A stretch of 64,000 nt of DNA from JAGVSR01 sp963778225 (GCA_963778225.1 CAVZTR010000012.1:186001-250000); one strand, 5' to 3'; counted from the first letter of the stretch, positions 18,245-27,119 are shown. Notes: a model not told the origin generated them from the letters alone. Numbers and translations are program-made.

Positions 18245-18374
18245 GAGTTGTCCTCTCAGAAGTTAGGGCGAACTATACCCGCCCCGAACCAATGGCAACA
18301 GAGGAGGGGAACTTCAGCGTCGCAGACGGCGTTTTCCTGACGAACTCACACCGTCCGACTCAGGAGCGCTGCCC

Positions 18375-18776
18375 ATGGATACGACAAACTATGCGCTACG
18401 TTGGATCGGTTTTGCTGTGATGGCCGGATCGTTCGTGGCTGCTGCGGCCGCCGTCGCGCAACCCGCTCCCAGTGGGACGGATCCGCAGATTGCGTTCAAC
18501 AACCACTGCCGCACCTGCCATTCCGTGCAGCCCGGCGACAATCGCCTCGGCCCAGCACTGCACGGCGTCATGGGCCGCAAGGCCGGCAGCGTCGAAGGTT
18601 TTGCTTATTCGCCAGGTTTCAAGACGACAGATGTCGTTTGGGACGAGGCGAACATGGATCAGTTCATCGCCAATCCGAACAGCCTGTTCCCCGGCAACAA
18701 CATGGCGACGTTCGCCGGTCTCTCCGATGCCGGCGAGCGCAAGGCCATCATCGAGTATCTGAAGACATTGAAGTGA
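18375..18776 (+). CDS. class I cytochrome c, periplasmic
   Basis: A 133-residue c-type cytochrome of the c2/mitochondrial-like group. A signal peptide ends at about AVA-QP (28-29). The haem site is CRTCH (45-49), followed by LGPALHGVMGRKAG and a sixth-ligand Met110 in PGNNMATFAG. YSPGFK and the C-terminal helix IEYLKTLK are typical. It would shuttle single electrons between membrane complexes, for example to an aa3-type oxidase. The gene stands between xseA (divergent) and the ABC exporter (convergent, stops four bases apart). Confidence 0.9.
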   Translation: MDTTNYALRWIGFAVMAGSFVAAAAAVAQPAPSGTDPQIAFNNHCRTCHSVQPGDNRLGPALHGVMGRKAGSVEGFAYSPGFKTTDVVWDEANMDQFIANPNSLFPGNNMATFAGLSDAGERKAIIEYLKTLK

Positions 18777-18779
18777 CGT

Positions 18780-19475
18780 TCAGGTCACGATGCGGCCATC
18801 GACGATGCGCAGCTGGCGATCCGCGCGAGCGGCGAGTTGCAGATCGTGTGTCACCATGACGATGGACCGCTTGGTGTCATCGACGAGGTGCCGCAAAACG
18901 CCCAGCACCTGTTCACTGGATACGGTATCGAGGTTGCCAGTCGGCTCATCGGCGAGGATCACTTGAGGCCCGTTCGCCAACGCACGCGCGATCGCAACGC
19001 GCTGACGCTGACCGCCTGACAATTGTCCCGGCAGTTTGTGTGCGTGCGCTTCCAAACCCAGCGACGTCAGCAGTTTCATCGCACGCTCTTTCATGTCGTG
19101 TTCGCTGATTTCGCCCAGCGCTCGCATCGGCAGCATGACGTTCATGAGCGCCGAGAACTCGGTCAGCAGGAAGTGAAACTGGAACACGAACCCTAAGAGT
19201 TTCAGCCTCAAGCGTGCCCGCGCGGCCTCGTCGTTGGCGGGAACGTGGTGGCCCTGCATCAGCACTTCGCCAGACGTCGGCACGTCCAGCAGCCCCAAAA
19301 GGTAGAGAAGCGAGCTTTTGCCCGATCCGGAGGGCCCAGTGACAGCTACAAACTCGCCCGGTTGGATGGCCAGATCGATATCGCGGACGAGTGTCGTTTC
19401 GACGCCATCGCCGATCGTTTTGGTGACGTGGCGCAGTTCGATCAGGGGCGTGGTCACGGGAAGCTGGATTGTCAT
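18780..19475 (-). CDS. ABC transporter ATP-binding protein (MacB/LolD type)
   Basis: A 231-residue ABC ATPase. Walker A GPSGSGKSS (about 41-49), Q-loop VFQFHFLLTE, signature LSGGQRQRVAIARAL, Walker B VILADEPTGNLD and switch His in MVTHD are all intact. Sequence style is that of MacB/LolD ATPases, which drive mechanotransmission rather than classical import. Its start overlaps the permease stop by four bases, and that gene overlaps the adaptor likewise, giving one tight operon: adaptor, permease, ATPase. Confidence 0.9.
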   Translation of the reverse strand: MTIQLPVTTPLIELRHVTKTIGDGVETTLVRDIDLAIQPGEFVAVTGPSGSGKSSLLYLLGLLDVPTSGEVLMQGHHVPANDEAARARLRLKLLGFVFQFHFLLTEFSALMNVMLPMRALGEISEHDMKERAMKLLTSLGLEAHAHKLPGQLSGGQRQRVAIARALANGPQVILADEPTGNLDTVSSEQVLGVLRHLVDDTKRSIVMVTHDLQLAARADRQLRIVDGRIVT

Positions 19476-20707
19476 GACGCTCCCCGGATGATTTCGACGG
19501 GGTGGACGCGGGCCGCTTTGCGGGCGGGCAGATAGCCGGCGATGCCTGAGGCAGCAAGGGCGACGAGGCCGGCGAGAAGATAGTGCGTGGGTGTGTAGTA
19601 CAGCGGCAGGTGGGTCGCATCCATGAACGGGCTCTTGAACTCGATGGTTTCAAGTGCCCGGCACAATGCGTAGCCCAAAGCCCACCCGGCTAATGTGCCG
19701 GCTAAACCGATGATCAGTGCCTCGATGAGGAAGATCGAGCGCACGGTGCTTTCGGTGAATCCCAGCGACTTCAGAATGGCAATGTCGCGCGTCTTCTCGT
19801 GCGTGATGGTGGAGATGATGTTGTAGGTGCCGAAGGACGCGACCAAGAGGATCGCGCCGACGACCGTGTACATGATGAAGTTGCGGACTTCGAAGGCCGA
19901 CAGGAGGTCTTCATTGGCTTCCTGCCAGGACACGGATTTGTATCCCGTCTGCGCCTCGATGCGCTTGGCGACGTCCATCGCCTGCATGATGTTCGAGACG
20001 CGGATCCGCATCGCATTCACAATTCCCGTCTGGCCGGCGAGAATTTGCGCGGTCTTGATCAGCGTGTACGCCTGCGTTTCGTCGGTCTGGCTGATACCGG
20101 AATGCAGGAGCGCCACCACGGTGCACGAGAGGACACGTCCCGTTCCTGACACAACGGCGATCGTGTTACCGACGCGGGCGCCAATCTTCTGAGCCAGCCG
20201 GTCGCCGAGAATGATCGCATTCGAGGACCGGTAAAGATCGTCCAAACTGCCGCCGCGGAGTTGTTCTGGCAGCTTCGACACCGCAACCTCTCGTTTGGGA
20301 TCGATGCCGGTGACGTTGGCGGCGGTATCGCGGCTTGCGTAGCGGATGACGGCACGCGCCTGGACAGACGGCGCGACCGCTCCGTCGAGCCAACTGTCGA
20401 GGGAGGCGATGATGGCGTATGGGTTTTTGATGCCGGGCCGCGTTGCCATCGTGCTCAGGCCGGAAAATGCAACGACCTGGTAATGGTCCTCAGCCGGCTG
20501 GCGCGGCGGCTCCCGGCGCTCGTCGCTCATTGTGATGTGCGGCAAGGCGTCGACGAGCTGGCTCACGAAATCGCGCTGCGAGCCTTCCATGAGCGCTGCC
20601 ATCATCACCGAAAAGCCGACCCCCATCGCAACGCCCATTAGGCCCACGAGCGTCTGGCGCAGACGCGAGCGGACGTGGGTCAGTGCGATGTCGAGGACGA
20701 GCTTCAT
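19472..20707 (-). CDS. ABC transporter permease, MacB/FtsX type
   Basis: A 411-residue permease with one N-terminal membrane segment (about 15-38), a large periplasmic MacB-type domain (40-275) and three C-terminal segments, with the FtsX signature FGTYNIISTITHEKTRDIAILKSLGFTE around 290-325. It begins by overlapping the adaptor gene by four bases. With the ATPase and adaptor it forms an exporter or lipoprotein/lipid-handling system. The periplasmic loop mentions no recognisable ligand site, and no outer-membrane TolC partner is in the window. Confidence 0.88.
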   Translation of the reverse strand: MKLVLDIALTHVRSRLRQTLVGLMGVAMGVGFSVMMAALMEGSQRDFVSQLVDALPHITMSDERREPPRQPAEDHYQVVAFSGLSTMATRPGIKNPYAIIASLDSWLDGAVAPSVQARAVIRYASRDTAANVTGIDPKREVAVSKLPEQLRGGSLDDLYRSSNAIILGDRLAQKIGARVGNTIAVVSGTGRVLSCTVVALLHSGISQTDETQAYTLIKTAQILAGQTGIVNAMRIRVSNIMQAMDVAKRIEAQTGYKSVSWQEANEDLLSAFEVRNFIMYTVVGAILLVASFGTYNIISTITHEKTRDIAILKSLGFTESTVRSIFLIEALIIGLAGTLAGWALGYALCRALETIEFKSPFMDATHLPLYYTPTHYLLAGLVALAASGIAGYLPARKAARVHPVEIIRGAS

Positions 20708-21861
20708 CGGCTTACCTGATCAGCGCGGGTGGGACGTACGTTGTCTCCGTCTTCGAGGGTGGCGACCGGCGGCGAGACGATCAGGTCGCCGGCAGCAAGT
20801 GCGCCTTTCACTTCGACACGATCCGTACCTCTGATGCCGACCTCCACGGGAACCCGCGTGACCCGACCGCCCGTGAGTTTGAAGATGTGACCGGATGAGA
20901 CTGCTTCTGCCGGGACGACCAAGGCGTCCTGCACTTCGGCAACCACGATGTTGGCTTCCACGCTCATGCCGACCTTCAGGGGCGTATCGTCAGGCAGGTT
21001 CAAATGGACGCGGAACGTCTTGCTCTCCGGATCGCCTTTGGGCGTGATGCGGTCGACGGTTGCCGGCAACGGCGCGCCCTCGTGTCCTTCGTGGCGCAGC
21101 AGAACGCGTTGGCCCGGCGCGACCTTCAAGATGTCGTCTTCGTTCACTTCGGCGATGATCTTCAGCGGCTTCGGCTCGCCGACCCAGAGCAGCGTGTCTC
21201 GCTCACCGATTCCTGCGATCTCGCCGACCTCGCCGATGCGGCGCATGACGATGCCGTCGAGAGGCGATTTGAGCGCCAGATCTGAAATGCGGTCCTTCTG
21301 CATGGCCACGCGTGCCTCGTACTCACGCACTTGCGTCAGCTTGTCGTCGAGGGTTACGCGCGAGACCGAGTTGCGCTTTACAAGCGTTTCGAGGCGCGCA
21401 GCGTCTTCCTTGAATCGCGTAAGCCGCGATTCGAACTCGCTCAAAACCGCCTGTTCTTCATCGTCGTCGAGGCGAACGACGACTTGGCCTTTCTTGACCG
21501 GTTCGCCTTCACATTTGCATATGTCGATGATGCGTTTTCGAGACGGCGCCGTGACCTTGGCCCAATTCACCGGCTCGACCACGCCGGTCGCATAGACGAC
21601 GGCTGCAGCGCTTCCGACGGTGACGGGAACCACCTTCACTTCCGGCCCGCGATCCCACCACCACCAGATGAAGATCAGGGCGAAGCCGAGTGCAACGAGC
21701 GCCAGCAGTCGCCTTTCGGCGTGTGGAATGCGACCGGGCGACATGCCGGATTCGTCGTCGTCTTCATCGCGCGGACTGCCAAGCCAGCCGAGCAGCGTGC
21801 TGGGCCAGCCATCCCGGGTTTTGGCCCATGTCTTGGCGATGGTGTCCTGCATTAACGGCAA
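20704..21861 (-). CDS. HlyD/MacA-type periplasmic adaptor subunit
   Basis: A 385-residue membrane fusion protein. A cytoplasmic N-terminus of about 50 residues precedes one membrane segment (LLALVALGFALIFIWWWW, about 50-68). The lipoyl/barrel-sandwich halves flank a short helical hairpin (FESRLTRFKEDAARLETLVK ... EYEARVAMQKDRISD), and a beta-barrel and membrane-proximal domain follow (DTPLKVGMSVEANIV). It would link the permease to an outer-membrane channel. The long acidic N-terminal extension before the membrane segment is longer than in typical MacA. First gene of the three-gene minus-strand operon; 202 bases separate it from purD. Confidence 0.87.
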   Translation of the reverse strand: MPLMQDTIAKTWAKTRDGWPSTLLGWLGSPRDEDDDESGMSPGRIPHAERRLLALVALGFALIFIWWWWDRGPEVKVVPVTVGSAAAVVYATGVVEPVNWAKVTAPSRKRIIDICKCEGEPVKKGQVVVRLDDDEEQAVLSEFESRLTRFKEDAARLETLVKRNSVSRVTLDDKLTQVREYEARVAMQKDRISDLALKSPLDGIVMRRIGEVGEIAGIGERDTLLWVGEPKPLKIIAEVNEDDILKVAPGQRVLLRHEGHEGAPLPATVDRITPKGDPESKTFRVHLNLPDDTPLKVGMSVEANIVVAEVQDALVVPAEAVSSGHIFKLTGGRVTRVPVEVGIRGTDRVEVKGALAAGDLIVSPPVATLEDGDNVRPTRADQVSR

Positions 21862-22063
21862 TCCTCGTACGGTTTATTCCGGGGAAGGCAGCTGTCTGCC
21901 CAGGATAGCAGGCCAGCGTTCAAATGACCCGTCCGACAAGCATTGGCCTATTGGCGAACGCCTGCTGCCACTGTGATTTGGATCAATCCTGCGGGGGAGA
22001 CGGCCGGCCGTCGTGGCGCATCAACCCCTTGACCCAGCACGACAACCGTAGCACTTGACCGAC

Positions 22064-23329
22064 ATGAATGTTCTCTTGATCGGCTCCGGCGGCCGCGAAC
22101 ACGCGCTGGCGTGGAAGCTTGCAACAAGTCCACTGCTGACCACTCTTTACTGCGCGCCCGGAAATCCGGGGATCGCCGAGGTCGCCACCTGCGTGACGAT
22201 CGATATCGCTGATCATGCCGGCGTCGTCGCCTTCTGCCGGGAGAAGGACGTCTCGTTCGTGGTCGTGGGGCCTGAAGGGCCGCTGGTGGCGGGACTTACG
22301 GATGCGCTGGCTGCGGCCGACATCGCGCACTTCGGGCCGTCGCGGAAAGCGGCCATGCTCGAAGGCTCGAAAGGCTATACCAAGGATCTCTGCCGCGAGC
22401 ATGGCATCCCGACTGCCGCCTACGGGCGATTTGCAGATGCGGACGCGGCGAAGGCCTATCTTGCGGCGCAGCGCTTTCCCATCGTGGTGAAGGCGGATGG
22501 GCTCGCCGCCGGCAAGGGTGTCGTCATTGCCGGCAGCCGATCGGAGGCAGAAGAGGCGATTGATGCCTGCTTTGCCGGTGCGTTTGGTGCCGCGGGCGCC
22601 GAGGTGGTCGTCGAGGAATTTCTCGAGGGCGAGGAGGCGAGCTTTTTCGCCTTGTGTGACGGGCAGAACGTGCTCGCCATGGCATCGGCCCAGGACCACA
22701 AGCGCGTCGGCGAGGCCGACACGGGCCCCAATACCGGTGGCATGGGCGCCTACTCACCTGCGCCTGTCATGACGCCCGACATGATCGAGCGGACGATGAC
22801 CGAGATTGTGCGGCCGACAGTTGCCGCCATGGCTGCGCGTGGGACGCCGTTCAAGGGTGTGCTGTTTGCCGGTCTGATGATCACCGCGGATGGCCCCAAA
22901 CTCATTGAATACAACGTGCGCTTCGGCGATCCGGAAACGCAGGTTCTGATGCTGCGGCTGAAGTCGGACCTGCTCGCCGCCATGCTCGCTACCGCGGGCG
23001 GCGTGCTCGATAGCTTCGACCTGCAATGGTCGGACGATGCGGCGCTGACCGTCGTGTTTGCGGCTGAGGGCTATCCCGGCACGCCGAAGAAAGGGACCGA
23101 AATCCGGGGGCTGGAAGCGGCGCGTGCGATCGAGGGCGTCGAAATCTTCCACGCGGGAACGAAAGCCGTGGACGGCCGCATCGTTGCCGATGGTGGTCGC
23201 GTCCTCGCCGTTACCGCGCGCGGCCGTACAGTGGCGGACGCGCAGGCGCGCGCATACCAAGCGATCGATCGCATCGACTGGCCGGGCGGATTTTTTCGCC
23301 GCGACATCGGCTGGCGCGCGCTTGTTTAA
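22064..23329 (+). CDS. purD: phosphoribosylamine-glycine ligase
   Basis: A 421-residue GAR synthetase, catalysing ATP-dependent joining of phosphoribosylamine and glycine in purine synthesis. The N-terminus is MNVLLIGSGGREHALAWKL, then VVVGPEGPLVAGL, the ATP-grasp segment IVVKADGLAAGKGV, GVLFAGLMIT and IEYNVRFGDPE (metal/ATP binding). ATG 22064 matches the family start; an in-frame TTG at 22055 is an alternative. No clear Shine-Dalgarno is visible. purE and purK lie 7 kb downstream. Its stop is followed at once by a nested hairpin (23332). Confidence 0.95.
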   Translation: MNVLLIGSGGREHALAWKLATSPLLTTLYCAPGNPGIAEVATCVTIDIADHAGVVAFCREKDVSFVVVGPEGPLVAGLTDALAAADIAHFGPSRKAAMLEGSKGYTKDLCREHGIPTAAYGRFADADAAKAYLAAQRFPIVVKADGLAAGKGVVIAGSRSEAEEAIDACFAGAFGAAGAEVVVEEFLEGEEASFFALCDGQNVLAMASAQDHKRVGEADTGPNTGGMGAYSPAPVMTPDMIERTMTEIVRPTVAAMAARGTPFKGVLFAGLMITADGPKLIEYNVRFGDPETQVLMLRLKSDLLAAMLATAGGVLDSFDLQWSDDAALTVVFAAEGYPGTPKKGTEIRGLEAARAIEGVEIFHAGTKAVDGRIVADGGRVLAVTARGRTVADAQARAYQAIDRIDWPGGFFRRDIGWRALV

Positions 23330-23331
23330 TT

Positions 23332-23414
23332 GCGCCTTCCGACTCCGCTTCGCGGAGCCGGCCGGAAGGCGCGGGAGATTGCGATCTCCGCTGCGCGGAG
23401 CCGGCCGGAAGGCG
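23332..23414. repeat. nested-hairpin repeat between convergent genes
   Basis: Copy 1 (23332-23372) folds perfectly: outer stem GCGCCTTCCG / CGGAAGGCGC (23332-23341 with 23363-23372) around inner stem CTCCGC-ttc-GCGGAG (23343-23357), with an A bulge on one side and CCGGC on the other. Copy 2 (23386-23414) repeats the inner hairpin and right arm (GCGGAGCCGGCCGGAAGGCG) but its left arm differs. The element fills the gap between the purD stop and the end of the copper protein gene. Related copies are at 62021-62110. Confidence 0.8.
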
Positions 23415-23420
23415 TGGAGG

Positions 23421-23930
23421 TTACGAGTCGAGGAGGGCTTTGCATTCCTTGATGCAGGCGGTGCAGCCGTCCATGCACGCTTTGCAAACAGCATGCTTCT
23501 CCGCATGCTTCTTGCACTCGGCTTCGCAATCGGCGCAGACGTCCTTGCAGACAGCGGTGAATTCTTTCAGGCGCTTGGCGTCCATGGCGGCAAGGCGCAC
23601 GAGGGCCGCGCACATCGGCATCATGATCGACACGCTTTTCATGCAGTCGGCCATGGCGGTGTCTCCGCCTTTGATCAGATCGATGCAATGCGCGACGCAG
23701 ACCTCGCCCTTCGCAATGCAGGCGCTGGCGGTATCTATGAGCGCCTTGTGCTTGCTGCCATGCATCGCATGATCCATGCCGGAATGGTCCATCTTCGAGT
23801 GGTCCATCTGGCTATGATCCATGCCCTCCTCGGCGCGGGCGGCGGCGGCGCCGACGGCCACGGCCGCAGCGGCAAAGCCGAGCGCGGCGCGGCGGGAGAC
23901 TGTGGAGGTGTTGTCTTCGACAGGCTGCAT
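23421..23930 (-). CDS. Csp1-like four-helix copper storage protein, Tat-exported
   Basis: A 169-residue exported protein of the Cys-rich four-helix-bundle copper storage family. The Tat signal is SRRAALGFAAAAVAVGAAAA (about 11-30), followed by a Met/His repeat (MDHSQMDHSKMDHSGMDHAM) that resembles copper-relay sequences. The mature domain has 14 cysteines in helical spacing, for example SACIAKGEVCVAHC, DVCADCEAEC, CKACMDGCTACIKEC; Csp1 binds many Cu(I) ions through such inward-facing thiols. ATG 23930 has AGGAGA 7 bases upstream, deciding against an in-frame start at 24002. It lies just downstream of thiE on the same strand. Copper storage is inferred from family. Confidence 0.85.
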   Translation of the reverse strand: MQPVEDNTSTVSRRAALGFAAAAVAVGAAAARAEEGMDHSQMDHSKMDHSGMDHAMHGSKHKALIDTASACIAKGEVCVAHCIDLIKGGDTAMADCMKSVSIMMPMCAALVRLAAMDAKRLKEFTAVCKDVCADCEAECKKHAEKHAVCKACMDGCTACIKECKALLDS

Positions 23931-23970
23931 TCGGGCTTCTCCTGATGCTTCTGTTGCGTTGTTCGACTCG

Positions 23971-24600
23971 TTAGGCATGGCGGAGGTTACGGGCCCAATC
24001 AAGCCAGAGTGAGACGCGCGCTTCCGGGTGCGGGGCTGTCATGAAATCCGTGATTACGGCGACACTATCAGCACCGGCAGCCATGACACCAGCGGCCCGG
24101 TCCGGCGTTATGCCGCCAATGGCGACGAGCGGCAGCGACCCGATGCGGCGCTTCCATGCGGTGATGCGTTCCACGCCCTGCGGTGCCCATTTCATTGCTT
24201 TCAGCTTGGTTTCGTAGATTGGACCCAATGCCACGTAGTACGGATCAGCGGCAAGGGCGGTTTCCAACTCGTCTTCACTGTGCGTGGAGATACCGACGTG
24301 GAGACCAGCCTTCTTGATCGCCGGAAGATCGGCCGCGGCCAGATCCTCCTGTCCCAAATGCAGGTACGTCGCGCCCGCATCGAGGGCGGCTTCCCAATAG
24401 TCGTTGACGATCAGATCGCAACCGTGTGCACGGCAGACCGACAGCGCCTCCACGACCTGCCGCCGCACCTCGTCTTGCGGCGCGTCCTTGATGCGCAACT
24501 GCACAGTCTTGATGCCGAGCGGCACGAGCCGCTTCAGCCAGTCGATATCAGGCACGATGGGATAGAACAGCGCTGGAGGGTTCGCTGCCACCTGCGTCAT
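23971..24600 (-). CDS. thiE: thiamine-phosphate synthase
   Basis: A 209-residue TIM-barrel ThiE that couples HMP-pyrophosphate to thiazole phosphate. Motifs are KTVQLRIKD (pyrophosphate binding), DLIVNDYWEAALDAGATYLHLGQEDL, GISTHSEDEL, VALGPIYETKLK and VAIGGITPDRA. TKLKAMKWAPQG replaces the common TxTKxxxxPxG loop and is typical of the alphaproteobacterial form. Its start overlaps the thiG stop by four bases, so the two are translationally coupled. thiC is 30 kb away with a riboswitch. Confidence 0.92.
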   Translation of the reverse strand: MTQVAANPPALFYPIVPDIDWLKRLVPLGIKTVQLRIKDAPQDEVRRQVVEALSVCRAHGCDLIVNDYWEAALDAGATYLHLGQEDLAAADLPAIKKAGLHVGISTHSEDELETALAADPYYVALGPIYETKLKAMKWAPQGVERITAWKRRIGSLPLVAIGGITPDRAAGVMAAGADSVAVITDFMTAPHPEARVSLWLDWARNLRHA

Positions 24601-25451
24601 GGCTTCGGCTTCGTCTCAGTCTGGCGCGCCAGATCGAAGAACGGCGTGCCGGCGACGGGGGTCGACGGGCTTGCCATGTCGCGCTGCTCCATGAGGCCCG
24701 ATTCAAATGCGCAGCGTCCGGCATCGATCGCCTTGGCGAATGCTTCCGCCATGCGAACGGGATCGCCTGCCCTGGCAACCGCCGTGTTGAGCAGGCAGGC
24801 GTCGAAGCCCATTTCCATAGCTTGCGACGCGTGGCTCGGTGCGCCAATGCCCGCATCGATGACGAGCGGAATGTCGGGGAAGTACGCGCGCATCGTTTTA
24901 AGCGCATAGGGATTGGCCAGTCCGCGGCCGGTGCCGATCGGTGCGCCCCACGGCATCAGGACTTGGCAGCCCGCAGCGAGTAGACGTTCGCCGACGCCCA
25001 GATCTTCCGTTGTGTAGGGGAACACCTGGAACCCATCTTTCGCCAGCACTTCGGCGGCTTCGACGAGGCCGAACACATCGGGTTGGAGTGTGTCGTCGTT
25101 GGCGATCACCTCCAGCTTGATCCAGGGCGTGTCGAACAGTTCACGCGCCATCTGCGCCGTCGTGATCGCTTCACGGGCGGTCCGGCAGCCGGCGGTGTTG
25201 GGCAATACCTTCACATCCAGCGCGCGGATGAGATCGAGGAAGCGCTCGCCTGTGCGGCCACGGGCCTGCTCGCGGCGCAGCGAGACGGTCACGATGCCGG
25301 CGGCGGAGGCCTGCACGGCATCGGCCATGATCTGCGGCGAGGGATAAAGCGCGGTGCCGAGCAGCAGTCGCGACGTCAGTTCCGTTCCATAGACGGTGAA
25401 CGGGGCGGTGCCGGGCTTCTGGCCGAGGAGATGGGGCTCGCGGGGGTTCAT
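24597..25451 (-). CDS. thiG: thiazole synthase
   Basis: A 284-residue ThiG that forms the thiazole phosphate moiety from deoxyxylulose phosphate, dehydroglycine and ThiS thiocarboxylate. Seen are SRLLLGTALYPSPQIM, TVSLRREQ, the Schiff-base lysine segment WIKLEVI, PYTTEDLGVGERLLAAGCQVLMPWGAPIG and IDAGIGAPSHASQAMEMGFDACLLNTAVARA. A C-terminal extension of about 25 residues (VAGTPFFDLARQTETKPKP) exceeds the core. thiS and thiO are not adjacent: only about 100 bases separate it from the next gene, in which no TPP riboswitch consensus was seen. Confidence 0.92.
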   Translation of the reverse strand: MNPREPHLLGQKPGTAPFTVYGTELTSRLLLGTALYPSPQIMADAVQASAAGIVTVSLRREQARGRTGERFLDLIRALDVKVLPNTAGCRTAREAITTAQMARELFDTPWIKLEVIANDDTLQPDVFGLVEAAEVLAKDGFQVFPYTTEDLGVGERLLAAGCQVLMPWGAPIGTGRGLANPYALKTMRAYFPDIPLVIDAGIGAPSHASQAMEMGFDACLLNTAVARAGDPVRMAEAFAKAIDAGRCAFESGLMEQRDMASPSTPVAGTPFFDLARQTETKPKP

Positions 25452-25555
25452 GACCGCTATTTAAGCCGTCTTGGCCGCTTTAGAAACACGCCTCGTGGAG
25501 AAAATGTCACGATCTGAGGCGCGTTTTGCAGGAAAGACGGGCGCCTCAGGCGCTA

Positions 25556-25972
25556 TCAGCCGTTTTCAGCATCTGGCCAGCGGTAGAAGAACGTCAGGAA
25601 AAAGAGCGCGAGATAGATCGCGAGAAATGCAACAGCGCCCAGCGCGGCGGCGGCTTCATATTGCGTGAGGCCCAGCGCTTCAATCGGCGCGCTCCCGAAA
25701 CCTGGGATTTCCGTTGCTGTCTTGCCGAGCTTGCCCCATGCGCGTTCGGTGCCCAGCAGCAGTTCGTGGATGCCGACCGTCAACGCACCCATGAAGGCGA
25801 GGCCGAAGGAGAACACGAGAAACGAGAGCGCGCGCAGGATGAGCGGCGCCCGCTTCAAGACGAGCCACAGGCCCACGATGTAGGCCGTGACCATGCCGAA
25901 CGAGACGGACACCACCGACACGACGATGTCAGTCAGGTCGTTGCGAACGGAGAGGATGTCGGCTTCGGTCAT
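25556..25972 (-). CDS. membrane protein with about four helices, unknown function
   Basis: A 138-residue protein with hydrophobic segments near residues 14-37 (IVVSVVSVSFGMVTAYIVGL), 44-67, and 108-131 (AAAALGAVAFLAIYLALFFL), possibly a weaker fourth around 55-70. It has no recognised motif. It follows the cation/proton exchanger gene by six bases on the same strand and is probably in its operon, which suggests but does not show a link with ion transport. Confidence 0.65.
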   Translation of the reverse strand: MTEADILSVRNDLTDIVVSVVSVSFGMVTAYIVGLWLVLKRAPLILRALSFLVFSFGLAFMGALTVGIHELLLGTERAWGKLGKTATEIPGFGSAPIEALGLTQYEAAAALGAVAFLAIYLALFFLTFFYRWPDAENG

Positions 25973-25978
25973 TGGGGC

Positions 25979-27076
25979 CTAGGGCACGGCTGCAAGGAAG
26001 AGGAAAACGGCGAAGATGACGAGGTGAACCGCGCCTTGCAGTATCGTGGTGCGGCCGGTGGCGAGCGTCACTGTTCCGATGAAGAGCGAGAGCACCAGCA
26101 GCGCCGTCTCCTCGGGGTCAAGGCCTAATTCGAGCGTCATTCCGGTCAGAATCGCGAAGACGGCGACGGCGGGAATCGTCAGGCCGATGGTGGCCATCGC
26201 AGAGCCGAGCGCGAGATTGAGGCTCGTCTGCAGGCGATTGGCGGCGGCGGCGCGGACGGCGGCCATTCCTTCGGGCAGCAACACCACGGCAGCGATCACC
26301 ACGCCGACGAAAGCCTTGGGCAGTCCTGCATCCGCGATCGCCGCCTCGAGTGCAGGGGAGAGCGTTTTGGCCAGAAGCACGACGGCCACCAATGCAAGAA
26401 CGAGCAAGCCCAGGCTGATCGCGGCCGTGCGATTGCTCGGCGTGGCGTGTACCGGGTGTTGTTCGCTCGCGTCAGCCAGAAAATAGTCGCGGTGGCGGAT
26501 CGTCTGGACGAATAGGAACACGGCGTAGAGCGTCACACAGGACGCGCTCACGAAGGCGAGCTGGGCGGTGTTGTACGTCGCTCCAGGTGTTGCCAGCGTA
26601 TAGTTCGGCAGGACGAGCGTGAACGTCGCCAATGTTCCCAGCACGCTGAGTGCGGTGCTCGATGCGGCGGTTTGAAATGACTGCTCGTGATGGCGCATGC
26701 CGCCGACGACAAGGCAAAGGCCGACGATACCGTTCAACACGATCATGACGGTGGCAAAGACCGTATCGCGTGCGAGAAATTCGCTCCCCGCCGTCGCGCC
26801 CATCAGAATGGAAACGATGAGCGCCACTTCGATGACCGTGACTGCGACCGCCAGCACGATGGAGCCGAACGGTTCGCCGACGCGCAGTGCGATGATCTCC
26901 GCGTGATGCACCGCCGCGAAGACCGCGCCGCCAAGGAAGATTGCGGCCAGCACGAGAACGAGGCCGCTGTCCGCCGGGATAACGTGGGAAAACTTCAATA
27001 CGAGCAGCACCGCCGCTGCCACCGGCGCAACCCACGCCCACAGCGGCAGTTCATCGACGTTATGATCGGATGCCAT
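25979..27076 (-). CDS. chaA: cation (calcium)/proton exchanger, CaCA superfamily
   Basis: A 365-residue antiporter with about 11 membrane segments in two homologous halves. The repeat motifs are visible as VHHAEIIALRVGEPFGSIVLA (half 1, with the ligand Glu) and LLPEGMAAVRAAAANRLQTSLNLALGSAMATIGL (half 2), the ChaA/CAX pattern. It would export Ca2+ or Na+/K+ against protons. ATG 27076 is preceded by GGGGGAG; upstream in-frame sequence to 27301 overlaps the next gene and is not membrane-like. A 8-bp hairpin (27097-27119) lies directly upstream in the leader. Confidence 0.88.
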   Translation of the reverse strand: MASDHNVDELPLWAWVAPVAAAVLLVLKFSHVIPADSGLVLVLAAIFLGGAVFAAVHHAEIIALRVGEPFGSIVLAVAVTVIEVALIVSILMGATAGSEFLARDTVFATVMIVLNGIVGLCLVVGGMRHHEQSFQTAASSTALSVLGTLATFTLVLPNYTLATPGATYNTAQLAFVSASCVTLYAVFLFVQTIRHRDYFLADASEQHPVHATPSNRTAAISLGLLVLALVAVVLLAKTLSPALEAAIADAGLPKAFVGVVIAAVVLLPEGMAAVRAAAANRLQTSLNLALGSAMATIGLTIPAVAVFAILTGMTLELGLDPEETALLVLSLFIGTVTLATGRTTILQGAVHLVIFAVFLFLAAVP

Positions 27077-27096
27077 CGCTCCCCCGGATACGCTTC

Positions 27097-27119
27097 GGGC
27101 CGGATTTGGCTTCCGGCCC
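27097..27119. other. hairpin in the gap between the di-haem gene and chaA
   Basis: Perfect stem GGGCCGGA (27097-27104) / TCCGGCCC (27112-27119), 7-base loop. It lies after the di-haem gene stop and 20 bases before the chaA start on the minus strand. There is no T-tract on either strand, so it may be a factor-dependent stop or leader structure. Confidence 0.4.

Noticed and set aside
25515..25548. 8-bp stem TGAGGCGC/GCGCCTCA upstream of thiG as a regulatory element
   Set aside because: An 18-base loop, no T-tract and no THI-box sequence; too weak to name.
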